A stretch of 64,000 bases of DNA, from positions 2,380,501 through 2,444,500 of the forward strand of contig NC_022524.1 of the NCBI RefSeq assembly GCF_000473245.1, in the 5' to 3' direction. Source of the stretch: Bacillus infantis NRRL B-14911 (lineage in GTDB: Bacteria > Bacillota > Bacilli > Bacillales > Cytobacillaceae). How positions within the stretch are numbered: the stretch's first letter is position 1; every line of letters starts with the position of its first letter. Below are positions 43,248-53,682 of this stretch, in pieces. The translations under genes were made by a program, and so were the position numbers. The notes under the pieces are model-generated. The model saw only the letters and a program-made list of their open reading frames with translations. It was not told the origin of the DNA and made no database searches.

Positions 43248-43523
43248 TTATATTCCAGCTCCAAATACATCCATGATTAAAGAGACTGCCAGCGGGCCAA
43301 CGAAAATGGCAATGATCAGCCAGACGCCAGTTTCCATGCGTATTTCCTTTTTATCCAAAGACAGCTTTTTCAGAGCAAAGTCGGTTAATAGCAGGATGAA
43401 CCCGATGGTGACGAAGATGGATAAGGTCTTCAAGGAATGCGGCTGGATATTTTCATAAGCAAAAGCAGCAGCCAGCCCTGACGAGACAAGGATAGCGGGA
43501 TTAATAACAGTCGTCAGTTTCAT
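43248..43523 (-). CDS. small three-helix membrane protein
   Basis: The 91-residue protein has three hydrophobic helices (about 8-24, 33-50, 66-88) separated by short charged loops (LKKLSLDKKEIRM). It starts at an ATG seven bases after GGAGG. It has no signature I recognise. It is 25 bases upstream of the PTH2-like gene in the same direction and may be cotranscribed with it. Confidence 0.72.
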   Translation of the reverse strand: MKLTTVINPAILVSSGLAAAFAYENIQPHSLKTLSIFVTIGFILLLTDFALKKLSLDKKEIRMETGVWLIIAIFVGPLAVSLIMDVFGAGI

Positions 43524-43633
43524 AGGTCCTCCACTTTTTTTCAGATGGTTTTTAACTGGTTGATTTTGTAAGTTTCCTTGTTTTCTCATAGTAATGCATA
43601 TGTGAAATTCTGTCCAGATAAGAAATTCTTTTT

Positions 43634-44317
43634 TTAATAGCGGCTTAATTTAAATATGCCTTTTTTTATGGACAAATAACAGAACCAAATCGCCTGCAGG
43701 AAGAACAAGGTCCCAAATACTTGTGCAGGAAGCAAAAGAGAAGCAGAAAGATTGGTTGCATCCCCTGCTGCCTGAGGAGACATCAAGCTCAGCAGCATGA
43801 TCTCAAAGGCACTTGTGACGGATTCAACGAGCATGATCGATGCGATCAGGAGCAGGACATTTTGTATGAGCGAAGGGCTTCCTTTCTTTAAAAGAAAAGC
43901 AAAGCCGGCACCAAAAGAAATCAGCCAGAAGATCCCGTAAGCATTCCGCACCCAGAAAACCAGGTTAAGAATGATAAAGCCGAGCAGAATCAGAATCAGC
44001 ACTTTGTCCTTTTTCTTCCCCAGCAGCCAAAAGGCGATAAAAGCCATAAAAGATGAAAAAACATATCCGGCAGCTCCAGTAAACACTCCCCCGAACCAAT
44101 TAGAATGTCTTGTGTATGTGACACCTTCTGTATTGGCAAAAAGGGAGATATGATGGACTTCTCCCCCGAACAGGGCTACAAGCGCATGGCCGGATTCGTG
44201 GATGAGCGTATTGATGATGCCGGAATAGTCGCCGATGACCGGCATTCTTGTAATAAGGACGGCCAGTATTAAAAATATAAAAAACCGCCAGCTGAATTTG
44301 CTGCGAATAAAATTCAT
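43634..44317 (-). CDS. M50B-type membrane zinc metalloprotease
   Basis: The 227-residue protein has six or seven hydrophobic segments and the HESGHALVALFGG motif (H-E-x2-H, near residue 41), an M50 site-2-protease signature, plus a SNWFGGVFTGAAGYV loop. There is no PDZ domain, so it belongs to the small Peptidase_M50B group, whose substrates are unknown. It begins with a proper AGGA site and stands alone. Confidence 0.82.
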   Translation of the reverse strand: MNFIRSKFSWRFFIFLILAVLITRMPVIGDYSGIINTLIHESGHALVALFGGEVHHISLFANTEGVTYTRHSNWFGGVFTGAAGYVFSSFMAFIAFWLLGKKKDKVLILILLGFIILNLVFWVRNAYGIFWLISFGAGFAFLLKKGSPSLIQNVLLLIASIMLVESVTSAFEIMLLSLMSPQAAGDATNLSASLLLPAQVFGTLFFLQAIWFCYLSIKKGIFKLSRY

Positions 44318-44472
44318 CCTTAGTCCTCTTTTCCTGGTATTCTTAGAGAAAATTATACCGGATATAACCTTAAAAAGCTTTTGTGGCTATTACTTTTTAA
44401 GTCTCTAAAAAATGCTAACTATATAAACCACTTTGCCTGCAGCCTTATTTTAAGTCTGATTTTCCATGCAGG

Positions 44473-44602
44473 CTGCTGATTTCCGTACCAGGCACTTCGC
44501 TTTCCGCGGGGCGACGCTGAGCCTCCTCAGAGCAAGCTCTTGCGGGGTCTCAGCCTTGCCGCTATCTCCCGCAGGAGTCTGCGTGCCTCCACTGCAATCA
44601 AC
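44473..44602. repeat. interspersed palindromic repeat element, copy B
   Basis: It shares the boundaries and inner palindromes (AGGCAC/GTGCCT, GCTGAG/CTCAGC, GCGGG/CCCGC) with copy A at 20363-20491, differing in the central loop, with one-base changes in the ends (left end CTGAT, right end ATCAAC). It occupies the 500-base gap before the quinone reductase gene, where no ORF is seen. Confidence 0.85.
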
Positions 44603-44849
44603 AGGGTTTAATAATTTTGTTGGCTAGTTTTCAGTGATAAACTGGGTAGTTCCTCCACGGCTGGATTGGCTGTACTAAAAATATTTCACTTACTTCTATA
44701 AGAAAATAAATAACTTTCCCCCGAAATCCCTTCATTTTGTCATCTAGTTACATAAGTTTTTCTTATGATTAACTATAATATTCTGATCATTCCTCACTTT
44801 CTTTTCAAAAGTTAAAATAGATAATAGCAGATACATAAGGAGGTTTATT

Positions 44850-45827
44850 ATGAAGGCGATACATGTTACAGCGTATGGCGGCCCAGAGAATATGATTCTG
44901 GCAGAAGCTGAAAGGCCGGTGCCTGCTGCAGGGGAAGTTCTGATAAAAGTGAAGGCGGCCAGTGTGAATTTTGCCGATATCAAGACGAGATACGGAAAAA
45001 AAGGAGGCGGTCCACTCCCTTATATCCCGGGTATAGACTGTACCGGCACGATAGAAGCTTTAGGGAACGGTGTGGAAGGTCTTATTCCAGGTCAGCGGGT
45101 AATTGCGTTTCCTTCTAAAGGATCTTATGCCGAATATGCCCTTGCCCCAGCCATGCTGACCTTCCCCATCCCGAAAAGCATTTCAGATATACAGGCTGCA
45201 GCATGCCCGATTGCCGGAATAACGTCACTTAAGCTGCTTGAAGATATAGCACGAATCCAGCAAGGAGAAACCGTACTAGTGCATGCCGGCGCTGGCGGAG
45301 TCGGGACTACAGCCATTCAGCTTGCCAGGATACTTGGCGCTGGAAAAGTAATCACAACGGCTGGTTCCCCTGAAAAAACAGCATATGCCTTGGAAGCAGG
45401 ATCCGATTACGGAGTGTGTTATACAATCGAAGATTTTCCTGCAAAAGTAATGGAATGGACAGAAGGTAAAGGGGCTGATGTGATCCTTGATTCTGTTGCC
45501 GGTACAGTGACAGAAAAAAGTCTGGATTGCCTTGCACCTTTTGGAAGGCTTGTCAATTTCGGCAATGCTTCGGGAAATGCCGGATCTGTAGAGACAAATG
45601 ATCTTCACAGCAGCTGCCGCTCCCTCCTTGGCTTCAGCTTTGGGACAGTGCGCAAAAAGAGGCCGCATCTTGTAAGGGCTTCAGCTGGAAAAATTATCGG
45701 TTTGCTGGAAACCGGCCGGCTCAGCATGAAAATTGGAGAAACTTTCAGCTTGTCTGAGGCAGCGGAGGCCCATACCAGGATAGAGAGCAGGCAGAGCCTG
45801 GGGAAAACTGTCCTGATTATAGACTAA
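44850..45827 (+). CDS. zinc-independent NADPH:quinone oxidoreductase family protein (MDR)
   Basis: The 325-residue protein is a medium-chain dehydrogenase/reductase of the quinone reductase subfamily: GroES-like N-terminus with VKAASVNFADIKTRYG, GIDCTGTIEALG, and a Rossmann cofactor site AGAGGVGTTAIQLARILGAGKVITT near residue 148. No zinc-binding cysteine cluster is present. AAGGAGG precedes the ATG. The neighbours (Ohr, KatA, CatE-like) suggest a detoxifying role. A bidirectional terminator follows. Confidence 0.9.
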   Translation: MKAIHVTAYGGPENMILAEAERPVPAAGEVLIKVKAASVNFADIKTRYGKKGGGPLPYIPGIDCTGTIEALGNGVEGLIPGQRVIAFPSKGSYAEYALAPAMLTFPIPKSISDIQAAACPIAGITSLKLLEDIARIQQGETVLVHAGAGGVGTTAIQLARILGAGKVITTAGSPEKTAYALEAGSDYGVCYTIEDFPAKVMEWTEGKGADVILDSVAGTVTEKSLDCLAPFGRLVNFGNASGNAGSVETNDLHSSCRSLLGFSFGTVRKKRPHLVRASAGKIIGLLETGRLSMKIGETFSLSEAAEAHTRIESRQSLGKTVLIID

Positions 45828-45830
45828 AGA

Positions 45831-45870
45831 TTCATAGCCTGCACCTATTTGCAGGCTATGAATCTTCTAT
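45831..45870. terminator. bidirectional terminator
   Basis: AAGATTCATAGCCTGC pairs with GCAGGCTATGAATCTT, between the MDR gene and the convergent thiE. Confidence 0.93.
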
Positions 45871-46520
45871 ATCGTCACACTTCTTTTAAGGCTTGCAGCA
45901 GCTTCCTTTATATCTGCAGCCTGGCTGATGCTTGTGATGACAGAAACGCCGTCTGCCCCGGCCAGAATAACAGCACGTGCATTGTGCGGTGTGATTCCGC
46001 CTATTCCTACAACTGGTATTGTGATAGCAGACTCTCTCAATTCCTGTATGAGAGCCATTCCCTGAATCGCCTTGGCATCTGCTTTTGTTGACGTCGGATA
46101 GATGGGGCCAAGACCCAGATAATCTGCGCCAGCCCTGACAGCTTCGTTCGCTTCCACAAGTGTATGGGCAGATACCCCCAAAATCTTATCCCCGATTTTC
46201 TCCCGTACTGCTTCGGCCGGCTCGTCCTCCTGCCCAATATGGACGCCGTCTGCGCCGATTTCACATGCCAGTTCTATGTCATCGTTGATGATAAAAGGAA
46301 TGCCCCCTGTCCTGCACATCCGCTGAAGCTGCTCTGCAAGCACGTATTTTTCTTGCCTGCCAAGACATCCTGCCCCTTTCTCCCTGTACTGAAAAAGGGA
46401 GATCCCGCCTTTAATCGCCTCTTTCATAACCATATCCGGATTCTTAGTGCAGTTCGTGCTTCCCATGATAAAATAGACCTTTAACAGCTCTTTCATTCTT
46501 TGACTGTCAATTCGCGCCAT
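45867..46520 (-). CDS. thiE: thiamine-phosphate synthase
   Basis: The 218-residue enzyme joins HMP-pyrophosphate and thiazole phosphate. Motifs are [32 protein letters not shown] and [19 protein letters not shown] 46520 follows AGAGGG and overlaps the 3' end of thiD by 14 bases. It is the last gene of the thiM-thiD-thiE operon under a TPP riboswitch. Confidence 0.95.
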   Translation of the reverse strand: MARIDSQRMKELLKVYFIMGSTNCTKNPDMVMKEAIKGGISLFQYREKGAGCLGRQEKYVLAEQLQRMCRTGGIPFIINDDIELACEIGADGVHIGQEDEPAEAVREKIGDKILGVSAHTLVEANEAVRAGADYLGLGPIYPTSTKADAKAIQGMALIQELRESAITIPVVGIGGITPHNARAVILAGADGVSVITSISQAADIKEAAASLKRSVTI

Positions 46521-47340
46521 ATGCCAAGCCCTCTGCTTTCTGTCTATTGTTATATGCCCAGTGGTTTGTCGGGCCGTGGCCGCTCCCAAGGAGAAGATCA
46601 TCTTCGATGGCTGCCTGGATGAAGTCTTTTCCAAGCCGGACACTCTCCTTTACAGAAAGCCCCTTCGCCAGTCCTGCCGTGATTGCTGCTGAAAAGGTGC
46701 AGCCGGTCCCATGGGTATTGACTGTATCCACCCTCCTGCCTTCAAACACATCAAAGCTGCTTCCATCAAAAAGCAAATCAGCAGCAGCTTCTTGATTTCC
46801 TGTTTCATGCCCCCCTTTAATGACTACATTGTGAGCGCCGAGCGCACATAATCTCCTGGCAGCTTCTTTCCGTTCGGCTAAAGAAGAGATTTTCATGCCG
46901 GTTATTGCTTCTGCTTCAGGAATATTAGGGGTGATGATTAGTGCGAGCGGGAGTAAATGTTCCTTCAGGGCTGCCATGGCGCTTTCCTGCAGGAGGCTAG
47001 CCCCTCCCTTGGCAATCATCACAGGATCGACGACCACCTTTGTCCATTGATAATGGCTGATAACAGCAGAAACAGCTTTAATGATGTCTGCATCAAAAAG
47101 CATGCCCGTTTTTAAAGCATCCGTCCCCATGTCGCTTCCAATGCTCTCTATCTGTTTACCTACAGCTTCGGCCGTCATCGGGAAGACCGCCTGCACGCCA
47201 GTGGTATTCTGAGCGGTGATTGCTGTCAGTGCTGACATGCCATAGACACCAAGTTCCTGGAAGGTCTTAAGGTCAGCCTGGATTCCGGCTCCGCCTCCAC
47301 TGTCCGAACCCGCTATTGTCAATGCTTTCTTAATATTCAT
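46507..47340 (-). CDS. thiD: hydroxymethylpyrimidine/phosphomethylpyrimidine kinase
   Basis: The 277-residue ribokinase-fold enzyme phosphorylates HMP twice. The N-terminal [20 protein letters not shown], the [10 protein letters not shown] segment and the anion-hole [13 protein letters not shown] are all present. ATG 47340 starts one base after the thiM stop, so translation is probably coupled. It overlaps thiE downstream. Confidence 0.96.
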   Translation of the reverse strand: MNIKKALTIAGSDSGGGAGIQADLKTFQELGVYGMSALTAITAQNTTGVQAVFPMTAEAVGKQIESIGSDMGTDALKTGMLFDADIIKAVSAVISHYQWTKVVVDPVMIAKGGASLLQESAMAALKEHLLPLALIITPNIPEAEAITGMKISSLAERKEAARRLCALGAHNVVIKGGHETGNQEAAADLLFDGSSFDVFEGRRVDTVNTHGTGCTFSAAITAGLAKGLSVKESVRLGKDFIQAAIEDDLLLGSGHGPTNHWAYNNRQKAEGLAYGAN

Positions 47341-48156
47341 TTATATTTCTCCTTTGAGGACAGTAATGTCCGTCCTGTTTTCAAGATCCTCACCCTTAAG
47401 CAGGGCAAGGCTGTTAAGCAGCTCTATTTGAAAGGTTCCAGGTCCTTTGTTTCCCGCTGCTTCTGCAGCCATTTCTGCCGCTGCAGAGTATACAGCCAGC
47501 GCAGCCGCCGCGGCTTTCAGTGAGTCTGATTCAATTGCATGGAAAGCGCCTATGACCGATGACAGCAGGCAGCCGGTTCCTGTAACTTTTGTAAGGAGGC
47601 TGCTTCCGCCACTGATCCGGACAACTGTTATTCCATCAGAAATGATGTCCTCCTTCCCTGTAATAACAGTTACGGTGTTGAACAGTTTTGCAGCAAGAAG
47701 GGCTGTCTCTTCCGGGTTGCCGGCTTCCCCGCCGTCAACACCTTTAATTTCTCCTCCTTTTCCGGCAAGGTGAGATATTTCGGCTGCATTGCCGCGCAAA
47801 ATGGAGATCGGCAGCTCTTCGAGAAGGTTTCTGCCTGTTTCAGTCCTGTAAGCTGTTGCACCTGCCCCGACCGGGTCAAGGATGATCGGCACTGAGTTTC
47901 TGCCCGCTGATTCTCCCGCAAGTTTCATAGATTTTACCACAGGGGAAGTAAGAGTGCCGATGTTCAGGACCAGCGCCCCTGCAATGCCGGCCATATCGGC
48001 AGCTTCTTCTGCAGCATGAGCCATGACAGGCGATGCCCCCAGCGCCAGCAGGCCGTTAGCGGTAAAATTGGTGACAACCATATTGGTGATATTATGTACA
48101 AGCGGCTTTTCAGCCCTAAGCTTTTCCAGCATCACTGCTATCTCTATTGTATTCAT
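47341..48156 (-). CDS. thiM: hydroxyethylthiazole kinase
   Basis: The 271-residue salvage enzyme phosphorylates the thiazole. Its [29 protein letters not shown] start, [12 protein letters not shown] and [10 protein letters not shown] segments are the family signatures. ATG 48156 follows AAAGGAG. It is the first gene after the TPP riboswitch and its terminator. No ThiC or ThiG gene is present in the window, so the operon itself encodes salvage and coupling only. Confidence 0.96.
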   Translation of the reverse strand: MNTIEIAVMLEKLRAEKPLVHNITNMVVTNFTANGLLALGASPVMAHAAEEAADMAGIAGALVLNIGTLTSPVVKSMKLAGESAGRNSVPIILDPVGAGATAYRTETGRNLLEELPISILRGNAAEISHLAGKGGEIKGVDGGEAGNPEETALLAAKLFNTVTVITGKEDIISDGITVVRISGGSSLLTKVTGTGCLLSSVIGAFHAIESDSLKAAAAALAVYSAAAEMAAEAAGNKGPGTFQIELLNSLALLKGEDLENRTDITVLKGEI

Positions 48157-48178
48157 TCCCTTTTCTCCTTTCAGCAGC

Positions 48179-48212
48179 AAAAAAGCCAGGCCCTGAAAAG
48201 GACCTGGCAATT
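48179..48212 (-). terminator. TPP riboswitch terminator
   Basis: On the minus strand GCCAGGTCC pairs with GGGCCTGGC and is followed by six Ts, between the aptamer and thiM. Confidence 0.9.
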
Positions 48213-48253
48213 GTGCATAAAAATATAGCAAATAGTTCCACTTCGCTACTTTC

Positions 48254-48342
48254 CTACGCTGGCATCATCCAGATCAGGTCCAAAGGGTTAAAAAACGGGC
48301 CAGTTTTTCTCTCAGCCTGCTTTCCGCAGGCACCCCCAGTAG
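48254..48342 (-). ncRNA. TPP (THI-box) riboswitch
   Basis: On the minus strand the aptamer runs from CTACTGGGGGTGCC, through CTGAGA, to ACCCTTTGGACCTGATCTGG, and closes with ATGCCAGCGTAG; these are the conserved THI-box parts in order. It turns thiM-thiD-thiE off when thiamine pyrophosphate is plentiful. Confidence 0.96.
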
Positions 48343-48365
48343 TTGCTTATTAGATTGACAATTAC

Positions 48366-48394
48366 ATAGTATCTTTTTTTGTCCCCGGCGTAAA
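48366..48394 (-). promoter_or_regulatory. sigma-A promoter for the thi operon
   Basis: On the minus strand TTTACG (48389-48394), 17 bases, and TACTAT (48366-48371) put the start near 48359, just before the aptamer. Confidence 0.65.
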
Positions 48395-48408
48395 GCGATA
48401 ATCATTTA

Positions 48409-51400
48409 CTAAACCATTTCTGCGGCAAAATGATAGATTGGCAGTTCAATGAAAACGGAAGTCCCTTCTCCTTCATTGCTCTCGGCCCAAATTTTACCAT
48501 TATGCCTTGCGATGATTTCCCTTGTAATCGAAAGTCCGATGCCATTTCCGGCCGTCCTGCTGTTACTGCTTGCCTTGGTATAGTTCCTGTCAAAAATAAA
48601 TGGAAGCCTTGCAGCCGGGATGCCGCTGCCGGTATCTGACAGGCATATCCTGACACTTCCGCCCTGGGATGCCAGCCTGGCGCTAAGGATCAAACCGCCA
48701 GTCTCTGTATGCCTGATGCTGTTTGAGACCAGATTGGAGAAGGCCTGCAGCAGACGGGCGGGATCTGCCTCCACCAACGGAACATTCTCAACATTCGTGT
48801 TTTCCAGATCCAGGACAAAATAAAGTCCTTTCTTTTCGGCTTCAAATTTAAATTGCTTCCTAATATTGACCAGCATCTGGCCAAGGGGCAAATAATCCAT
48901 CTCAAACCGTATTTGGCCAGCCTCCATACGGGAAAGATCAAACAAGTCGCGGATCAGGACATTCAGTTCATTCAGGCGGCTGACACTTCGCTGAAGAAAT
49001 TCTCTTTTTTGCTCTTCTGATTCGGCAATACCCTCCTGCACAGCTTCTATATAGCCCTTAACGGCAGCAAGCGGAGACCTTAAATCATGAGAGATGTCTG
49101 ATAATATAGTGTTCTTTGCCTGCCTTGAGCGGTCGAGTTCTTTATTGGCCCTCTCCAGGCGGATATTTGCTTCATTCAGCTCTTCGGTCCGCCGGGCAAC
49201 CCTTGCTTCCATCCTCTCATACAGATCTGCATTTTCCAAAGATATGGCTGCCTGAGAGGCAATCAATTCAAGAACCCGGAGATTTTCTTTTGTGAATGCA
49301 TGCGAAATCTGGTTGTTTTCCAGGTACATCATACCCTTTACTTCACCCTTATTCAGGATCGGCAGGCAAATGAGCGACTTCAACAGCATCCTTTTGACAT
49401 AAGGATCCCCTGAAATCAGACTGTTTTCACAGGCATAATCAAGAATGATTCCTTCTCTGCTCAGCTCTGCAAGTTCTATTGCCTGTTCGGACAGCATTTC
49501 TCTTCCTTGGACCGGCTCGAAGCGTTTTGGCCGTTCACCCCCACCGGCATACTCCCCGATCGTCCAAATTCCATCCCGTTTAAAGAGCAGAATCCCCCTG
49601 TCTGCTCCGCTGTAATGCATGGTAACCTCCATTAGCCGGGCCAGCAGATTTTCAAGCACTACTTCCCTGGATATGCTCTGGGCGGCGGAAACAAGGGCAT
49701 ACTCATCAAACTGAATGGAATGACTGGTTTCCGGTTCCTTCGGTAAGGAAATTTTAACCTTCTTCCGAAGATCATCAGCCTTGGCTTCTGCACCCCAAAG
49801 GCGATAGCATTTAAAAGCTTCTGAGAAAAAGGAACTTGCCATCCTGCTATATCCCTGCGCAGAAAAGTATCGGCCTGCACATTCATTTGCAAGGGCAGCA
49901 TCCTGCAGGAAGCCGTTCTTTTCGGCTTCCTGAATGCTTTCATCATAAATATTAAAAAGATTGGAATCCCTCTTGGCAATCCTTCGGTATTCTGCTTTTA
50001 AAAGCAAGTATTTATGACGGAAATTCGACGGGGAAAGAGCTGCCCAGCGTTTCATTTTTGATATAGAGTCCTTCAGTTTAGCCAAATGAAGAGCTTTTTT
50101 CTTTTTCTGCTTTTCATGTTCATAAAAACGGACAAGCCATAAACCATGATAGAAATGGTATTCAGGGACAATGACAAGCGTCAGCCTTTTGCTGATAAGC
50201 GGTGCCAGTTTCTGAATCAGTTCATCGGCATATTCAGTTTTCTGAAAAAGATAGCTCATCTGCAGCCGGATCGTATAATGGATGATTTTTGCAGAGTCAT
50301 CATCGAGCACAGGAGTAAAGGTCCAGTCATGACTCTCTTTTTCCTTCTTCAAATAGAGGACCCATTCCTCCATCTCCGTCAAAAAACCGATTGAAATAGG
50401 ATATTGAATCCTATTGACGAACATGATCTGATTCCGGATCCCATCCAGCGCCTCTTCAAGCGGCGATCCTTTCATAAATAATGTGATGACGATGAATGAA
50501 CTATTAGCACCGGCAAGATGGATATTTCCTGCATCCAGGCAGTATCTCTGTGAATCCGTGAGGTGGTGGAGGTTTTCTGAAATCGGGTGTCTCCAGTGGC
50601 TGACAAAGCTTCCAAAGACAAACTGCACACGGCCTTTAATGCCTGTGACACCAAAATGCTGAGACAGTTTGATCGCCAGCCTGCCATAGTCGTAGCTGCC
50701 CTTGAAATCGCTGAATCCCGCGCTTAATATCAGGCTGTAATTATTGAATACAAGGGCACTTAAGTCGGTTAATCCGTTGTTGAGCGTATAGTTCAGTGCC
50801 TTCAGCATCAGCATGGTGGCAAGATTCTGGTCTGCATGGTAGGATGGAGCGTTCAGGTTGATGAGCGTCTGCAGGATTTGCCTTTTGTCCCGGTCCACCA
50901 TTTCAGGAAGGGACATTATGTCTTCTTGTGATTTACCGCTTAAAGCAAATTTTGCACGGAGAAACTCCATCACAATAGCATGTTTGCCGATGCTTGGTGC
51001 AAAAGTGATTCCGTAAAGCTTAAGGCCTTCTATTCCTGAGCTGACCGCCTCTTTCACCCTGTGCATATGAGTGAATAAAGTGATTTGCAGATTATAAATT
51101 GATAACTTCTCATAATCAGTTTTTGCATTTTCAAGCACTATAGCGAAGGTTCTTTCAGCTTCAACCAATTTTCCTGTCAAATAAAAGCATTCACCAAGAC
51201 CTTTGAATATGCGGAAAGTCAGTTCATATTTCCCGTTCCAATCTTCCCCGGCGAGCTTAAGTGCAGCCTGGAAATAAGAGAGCGCTTCCCGAAAGGCAGC
51301 AGCATCCTTGGCAAGTTCTCCTGCAGCGGCATTCCATTCTGCCAGCGGAGCCCTTTCTTTCATTTCAAGCTGTTCACTGCAGATATTCAAATGGTGGACA

Positions 51401-53577
51401 ATCTGGAAAAGGCGTGACGGTGTATTCTCCTTCATGCCGACAAGCAGCCTGCCGATTTTCAAATGGGAGGCATTCTGTTCTTCCAGGTTCATAGACTGAT
51501 AGACTGCCTGCTGGACGGTATCGTGAAGGAAGCTGTACTCTGTTGGCATAGCATTCACATAGCCGCTGGAATGAATATATTTATATAAAGGATCTCTAGG
51601 GAGAATAAAGCCAGATTCAAGGGCCAGCCAAAGAGATTCAGCGAGCCACCCTGGACGGTCTTTGAACAGGAGGGAAAGCGTTTTGAAATCAAATCTGTTG
51701 CCAAAGCAGGAGGCAGCCTTTAAAACCTCTTTTGCTTTTTCAGGCAGCTTCTGGAAACGCTCCAGCATAAAACCGGATATTCCGTCATCCACTGGCCTTT
51801 CCATTATTTTTCCGATATCAGCTTTCCATTTTCTTTCTGCTGGATCCCTGGTAATGAAGCCATCCTCAAAATATGAAAATAAAAGCTGGCTGATGAACAG
51901 CGGGTTGCCCCCGGTTATCCTGTGTAAGAGCCCTCCGAGTTCCAAAACCGTTTTCCCATCATCTCTCAGGGCATTTCCTACCCATGCATAAATCTCCTTT
52001 TGACTGAGCGTGCGAACCGGGATATGATGAATCTCTGCTGCTCCTTCTTCCAGCCTGGCAAGTGTCCTTCTTACTGGATGCCTGGACCCTGTTTCATTGT
52101 CCCTGTATGCACAAATAAGCATAAAATGGGGAATCATGCCCTTCAGCAGGAGATATTCGATCAGCTCAAGCGAAGCAATATCCGCCCACTGAAGATCATC
52201 AAGAAAGAGAACAAGCGGATGCTGTTCATCTGCAAACAGGCATATAAACTGGTGGATATGAAACAAAAATTGCTGATGGGCGTCGGCTCCATTTGGCCCT
52301 TCTTCAACCTGCTCTCCCATAAGCAAGCCCAGCTCTGGAAGGACTGAGAAAAGGACCGCATAATTTCCGGTAAAGCCGTCCTTCAATTTAGATGCCCACA
52401 TCGCTCTGCGGCTTTCGCTCTCAAGCATTACCTGGAGAACGAGAGAACGGAATGCTGCAATGATCGGGGCATAAGGCATCTGCCTTTGCAGCATGTCATA
52501 TTTTCCGGAAACAAAATAGCCTTTTTCCCGGATGAGCGGCTTTTGGATCTCGTGTACAAGAGCCGTCTTTCCCATCCCCGGTGAACCTGGCAGGAACACG
52601 GCGCCTGTACCCCCCCGGCTGACCTCCTCAAAAACATGAAGGATTTGTGCTTTTTCATTGTCACGTCCATACAGCTTCCTTCCGGGTTCAAACAGCATAC
52701 TATCATCGTCTTTCCCAAGTGGATAAACTTCTTGCCGCTTCCCGGACTTTAGATTTTCGAGGGCACGGAGAAGATCGGCGCGTATCCCGAAAGCGCTGCC
52801 GTATCGATTTTCAGGCATTTTTTCAAGCAGTTTCATGATGATTGACGCAATTACAGGTGGAAGATCAGGATTTGAATCACAGGGATTCTTCATACTTTTT
52901 GCCAGATGCTCGTACACAAGCTCAAGCGGTTCCTTCGCCTTGAAAGGCAATTCACCGGTAAATAATTCGTAAAATACTATTCCTGCTGAGTAGAAATCTG
53001 AACGATAATCAACTAGCCTGTTCAATCTTCCAGTCTGTTCAGGGGATATGTAAGGCAAATGAGCCAAATTGGCCAGGCTGGCAGCGTTCAAGGAAGGATG
53101 TTCTTCTTTTAATAGCGTCGACTGGCCGAAACCAGTAATTTTAATCCTGCCATCAACGGGGTTAAAAAGGATATTTCCCGGATTGACCGATTTATGGATA
53201 ATATGCTGCTGGTGTACCTGCAGGATTGCCCCGGCCAGTTTTGCTGAAATGTCCAGCATCTCTGTAAGATCGGCATTCTTGATGCTGAGTTCACTTAGTG
53301 TTATACAAGGAAAGTATTTGCAGACCAGATATGGCTTTTTTAAGTGTATGATTAACTCTTCTGCTTTTAGGATGCTGTCTTCTTCCATTTCCTTTGTAAG
53401 CTGGTATTCGTGAACAAGAGCAGCAATCTCCATATCTGACAGCACATCGTTTTTATATGTCTTTATCAGCACCTGCTCCCTGCTTTTGACCGAGTAGCCT
53501 TTCAGGAAGATAAATTCTTCATTTGCAGTTTCTGCGGCAATCAGCTGGTATCCAGGTATATTAATGTTCTCAATCAT
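48409..53577 (-). CDS. large hybrid: pseudokinase - AAA-type ATPase - helical repeats - GAF - histidine kinase
   Basis: The 1722-residue protein has five parts: a Ser/Thr-kinase fold (about 1-265), a P-loop ATPase with GSPGMGKT near residue 330, a long TPR-like helical region (about 650-1250), a GAF domain (about 1300-1450) and a HisKA/HATPase unit (H-box SDISHDLRSPLAAVKGY near 1495; N-box FSNLVSNSIRHT; G-boxes LSDTGSGIP and NGIGLSI). The kinase keeps its beta-3 lysine (K39), but the catalytic HRD loop reads HKS (128-130) and DFG reads GFG (149-151), so it should be catalytically dead. I chose ATG 53577 because the GTG at 53586 overlaps the Shine-Dalgarno. A response regulator sits 236 bases upstream on the same strand and is its likely partner. 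Confidence 0.9.
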   Translation of the reverse strand: MIENINIPGYQLIAAETANEEFIFLKGYSVKSREQVLIKTYKNDVLSDMEIAALVHEYQLTKEMEEDSILKAEELIIHLKKPYLVCKYFPCITLSELSIKNADLTEMLDISAKLAGAILQVHQQHIIHKSVNPGNILFNPVDGRIKITGFGQSTLLKEEHPSLNAASLANLAHLPYISPEQTGRLNRLVDYRSDFYSAGIVFYELFTGELPFKAKEPLELVYEHLAKSMKNPCDSNPDLPPVIASIIMKLLEKMPENRYGSAFGIRADLLRALENLKSGKRQEVYPLGKDDDSMLFEPGRKLYGRDNEKAQILHVFEEVSRGGTGAVFLPGSPGMGKTALVHEIQKPLIREKGYFVSGKYDMLQRQMPYAPIIAAFRSLVLQVMLESESRRAMWASKLKDGFTGNYAVLFSVLPELGLLMGEQVEEGPNGADAHQQFLFHIHQFICLFADEQHPLVLFLDDLQWADIASLELIEYLLLKGMIPHFMLICAYRDNETGSRHPVRRTLARLEEGAAEIHHIPVRTLSQKEIYAWVGNALRDDGKTVLELGGLLHRITGGNPLFISQLLFSYFEDGFITRDPAERKWKADIGKIMERPVDDGISGFMLERFQKLPEKAKEVLKAASCFGNRFDFKTLSLLFKDRPGWLAESLWLALESGFILPRDPLYKYIHSSGYVNAMPTEYSFLHDTVQQAVYQSMNLEEQNASHLKIGRLLVGMKENTPSRLFQIVHHLNICSEQLEMKERAPLAEWNAAAGELAKDAAAFREALSYFQAALKLAGEDWNGKYELTFRIFKGLGECFYLTGKLVEAERTFAIVLENAKTDYEKLSIYNLQITLFTHMHRVKEAVSSGIEGLKLYGITFAPSIGKHAIVMEFLRAKFALSGKSQEDIMSLPEMVDRDKRQILQTLINLNAPSYHADQNLATMLMLKALNYTLNNGLTDLSALVFNNYSLILSAGFSDFKGSYDYGRLAIKLSQHFGVTGIKGRVQFVFGSFVSHWRHPISENLHHLTDSQRYCLDAGNIHLAGANSSFIVITLFMKGSPLEEALDGIRNQIMFVNRIQYPISIGFLTEMEEWVLYLKKEKESHDWTFTPVLDDDSAKIIHYTIRLQMSYLFQKTEYADELIQKLAPLISKRLTLVIVPEYHFYHGLWLVRFYEHEKQKKKKALHLAKLKDSISKMKRWAALSPSNFRHKYLLLKAEYRRIAKRDSNLFNIYDESIQEAEKNGFLQDAALANECAGRYFSAQGYSRMASSFFSEAFKCYRLWGAEAKADDLRKKVKISLPKEPETSHSIQFDEYALVSAAQSISREVVLENLLARLMEVTMHYSGADRGILLFKRDGIWTIGEYAGGGERPKRFEPVQGREMLSEQAIELAELSREGIILDYACENSLISGDPYVKRMLLKSLICLPILNKGEVKGMMYLENNQISHAFTKENLRVLELIASQAAISLENADLYERMEARVARRTEELNEANIRLERANKELDRSRQAKNTILSDISHDLRSPLAAVKGYIEAVQEGIAESEEQKREFLQRSVSRLNELNVLIRDLFDLSRMEAGQIRFEMDYLPLGQMLVNIRKQFKFEAEKKGLYFVLDLENTNVENVPLVEADPARLLQAFSNLVSNSIRHTETGGLILSARLASQGGSVRICLSDTGSGIPAARLPFIFDRNYTKASSNSRTAGNGIGLSITREIIARHNGKIWAESNEGEGTSVFIELPIYHFAAEMV

Positions 53578-53682
53578 AATGGTCACCCTCTTATTTAAGC
53601 GAAACTTTAATACGGCTTTAATAAAACTTTAACTTTCCATTTTATAATATAGCCAACGAGAAGAATGGTCTGGAGGTAAAGT

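Noticed and set aside
49659-49979. 106-codon minus-strand frame inside the hybrid kinase region
   Set aside because: It lies in another frame of the same strand as the kinase gene, within a continuous domain, with no start signal.
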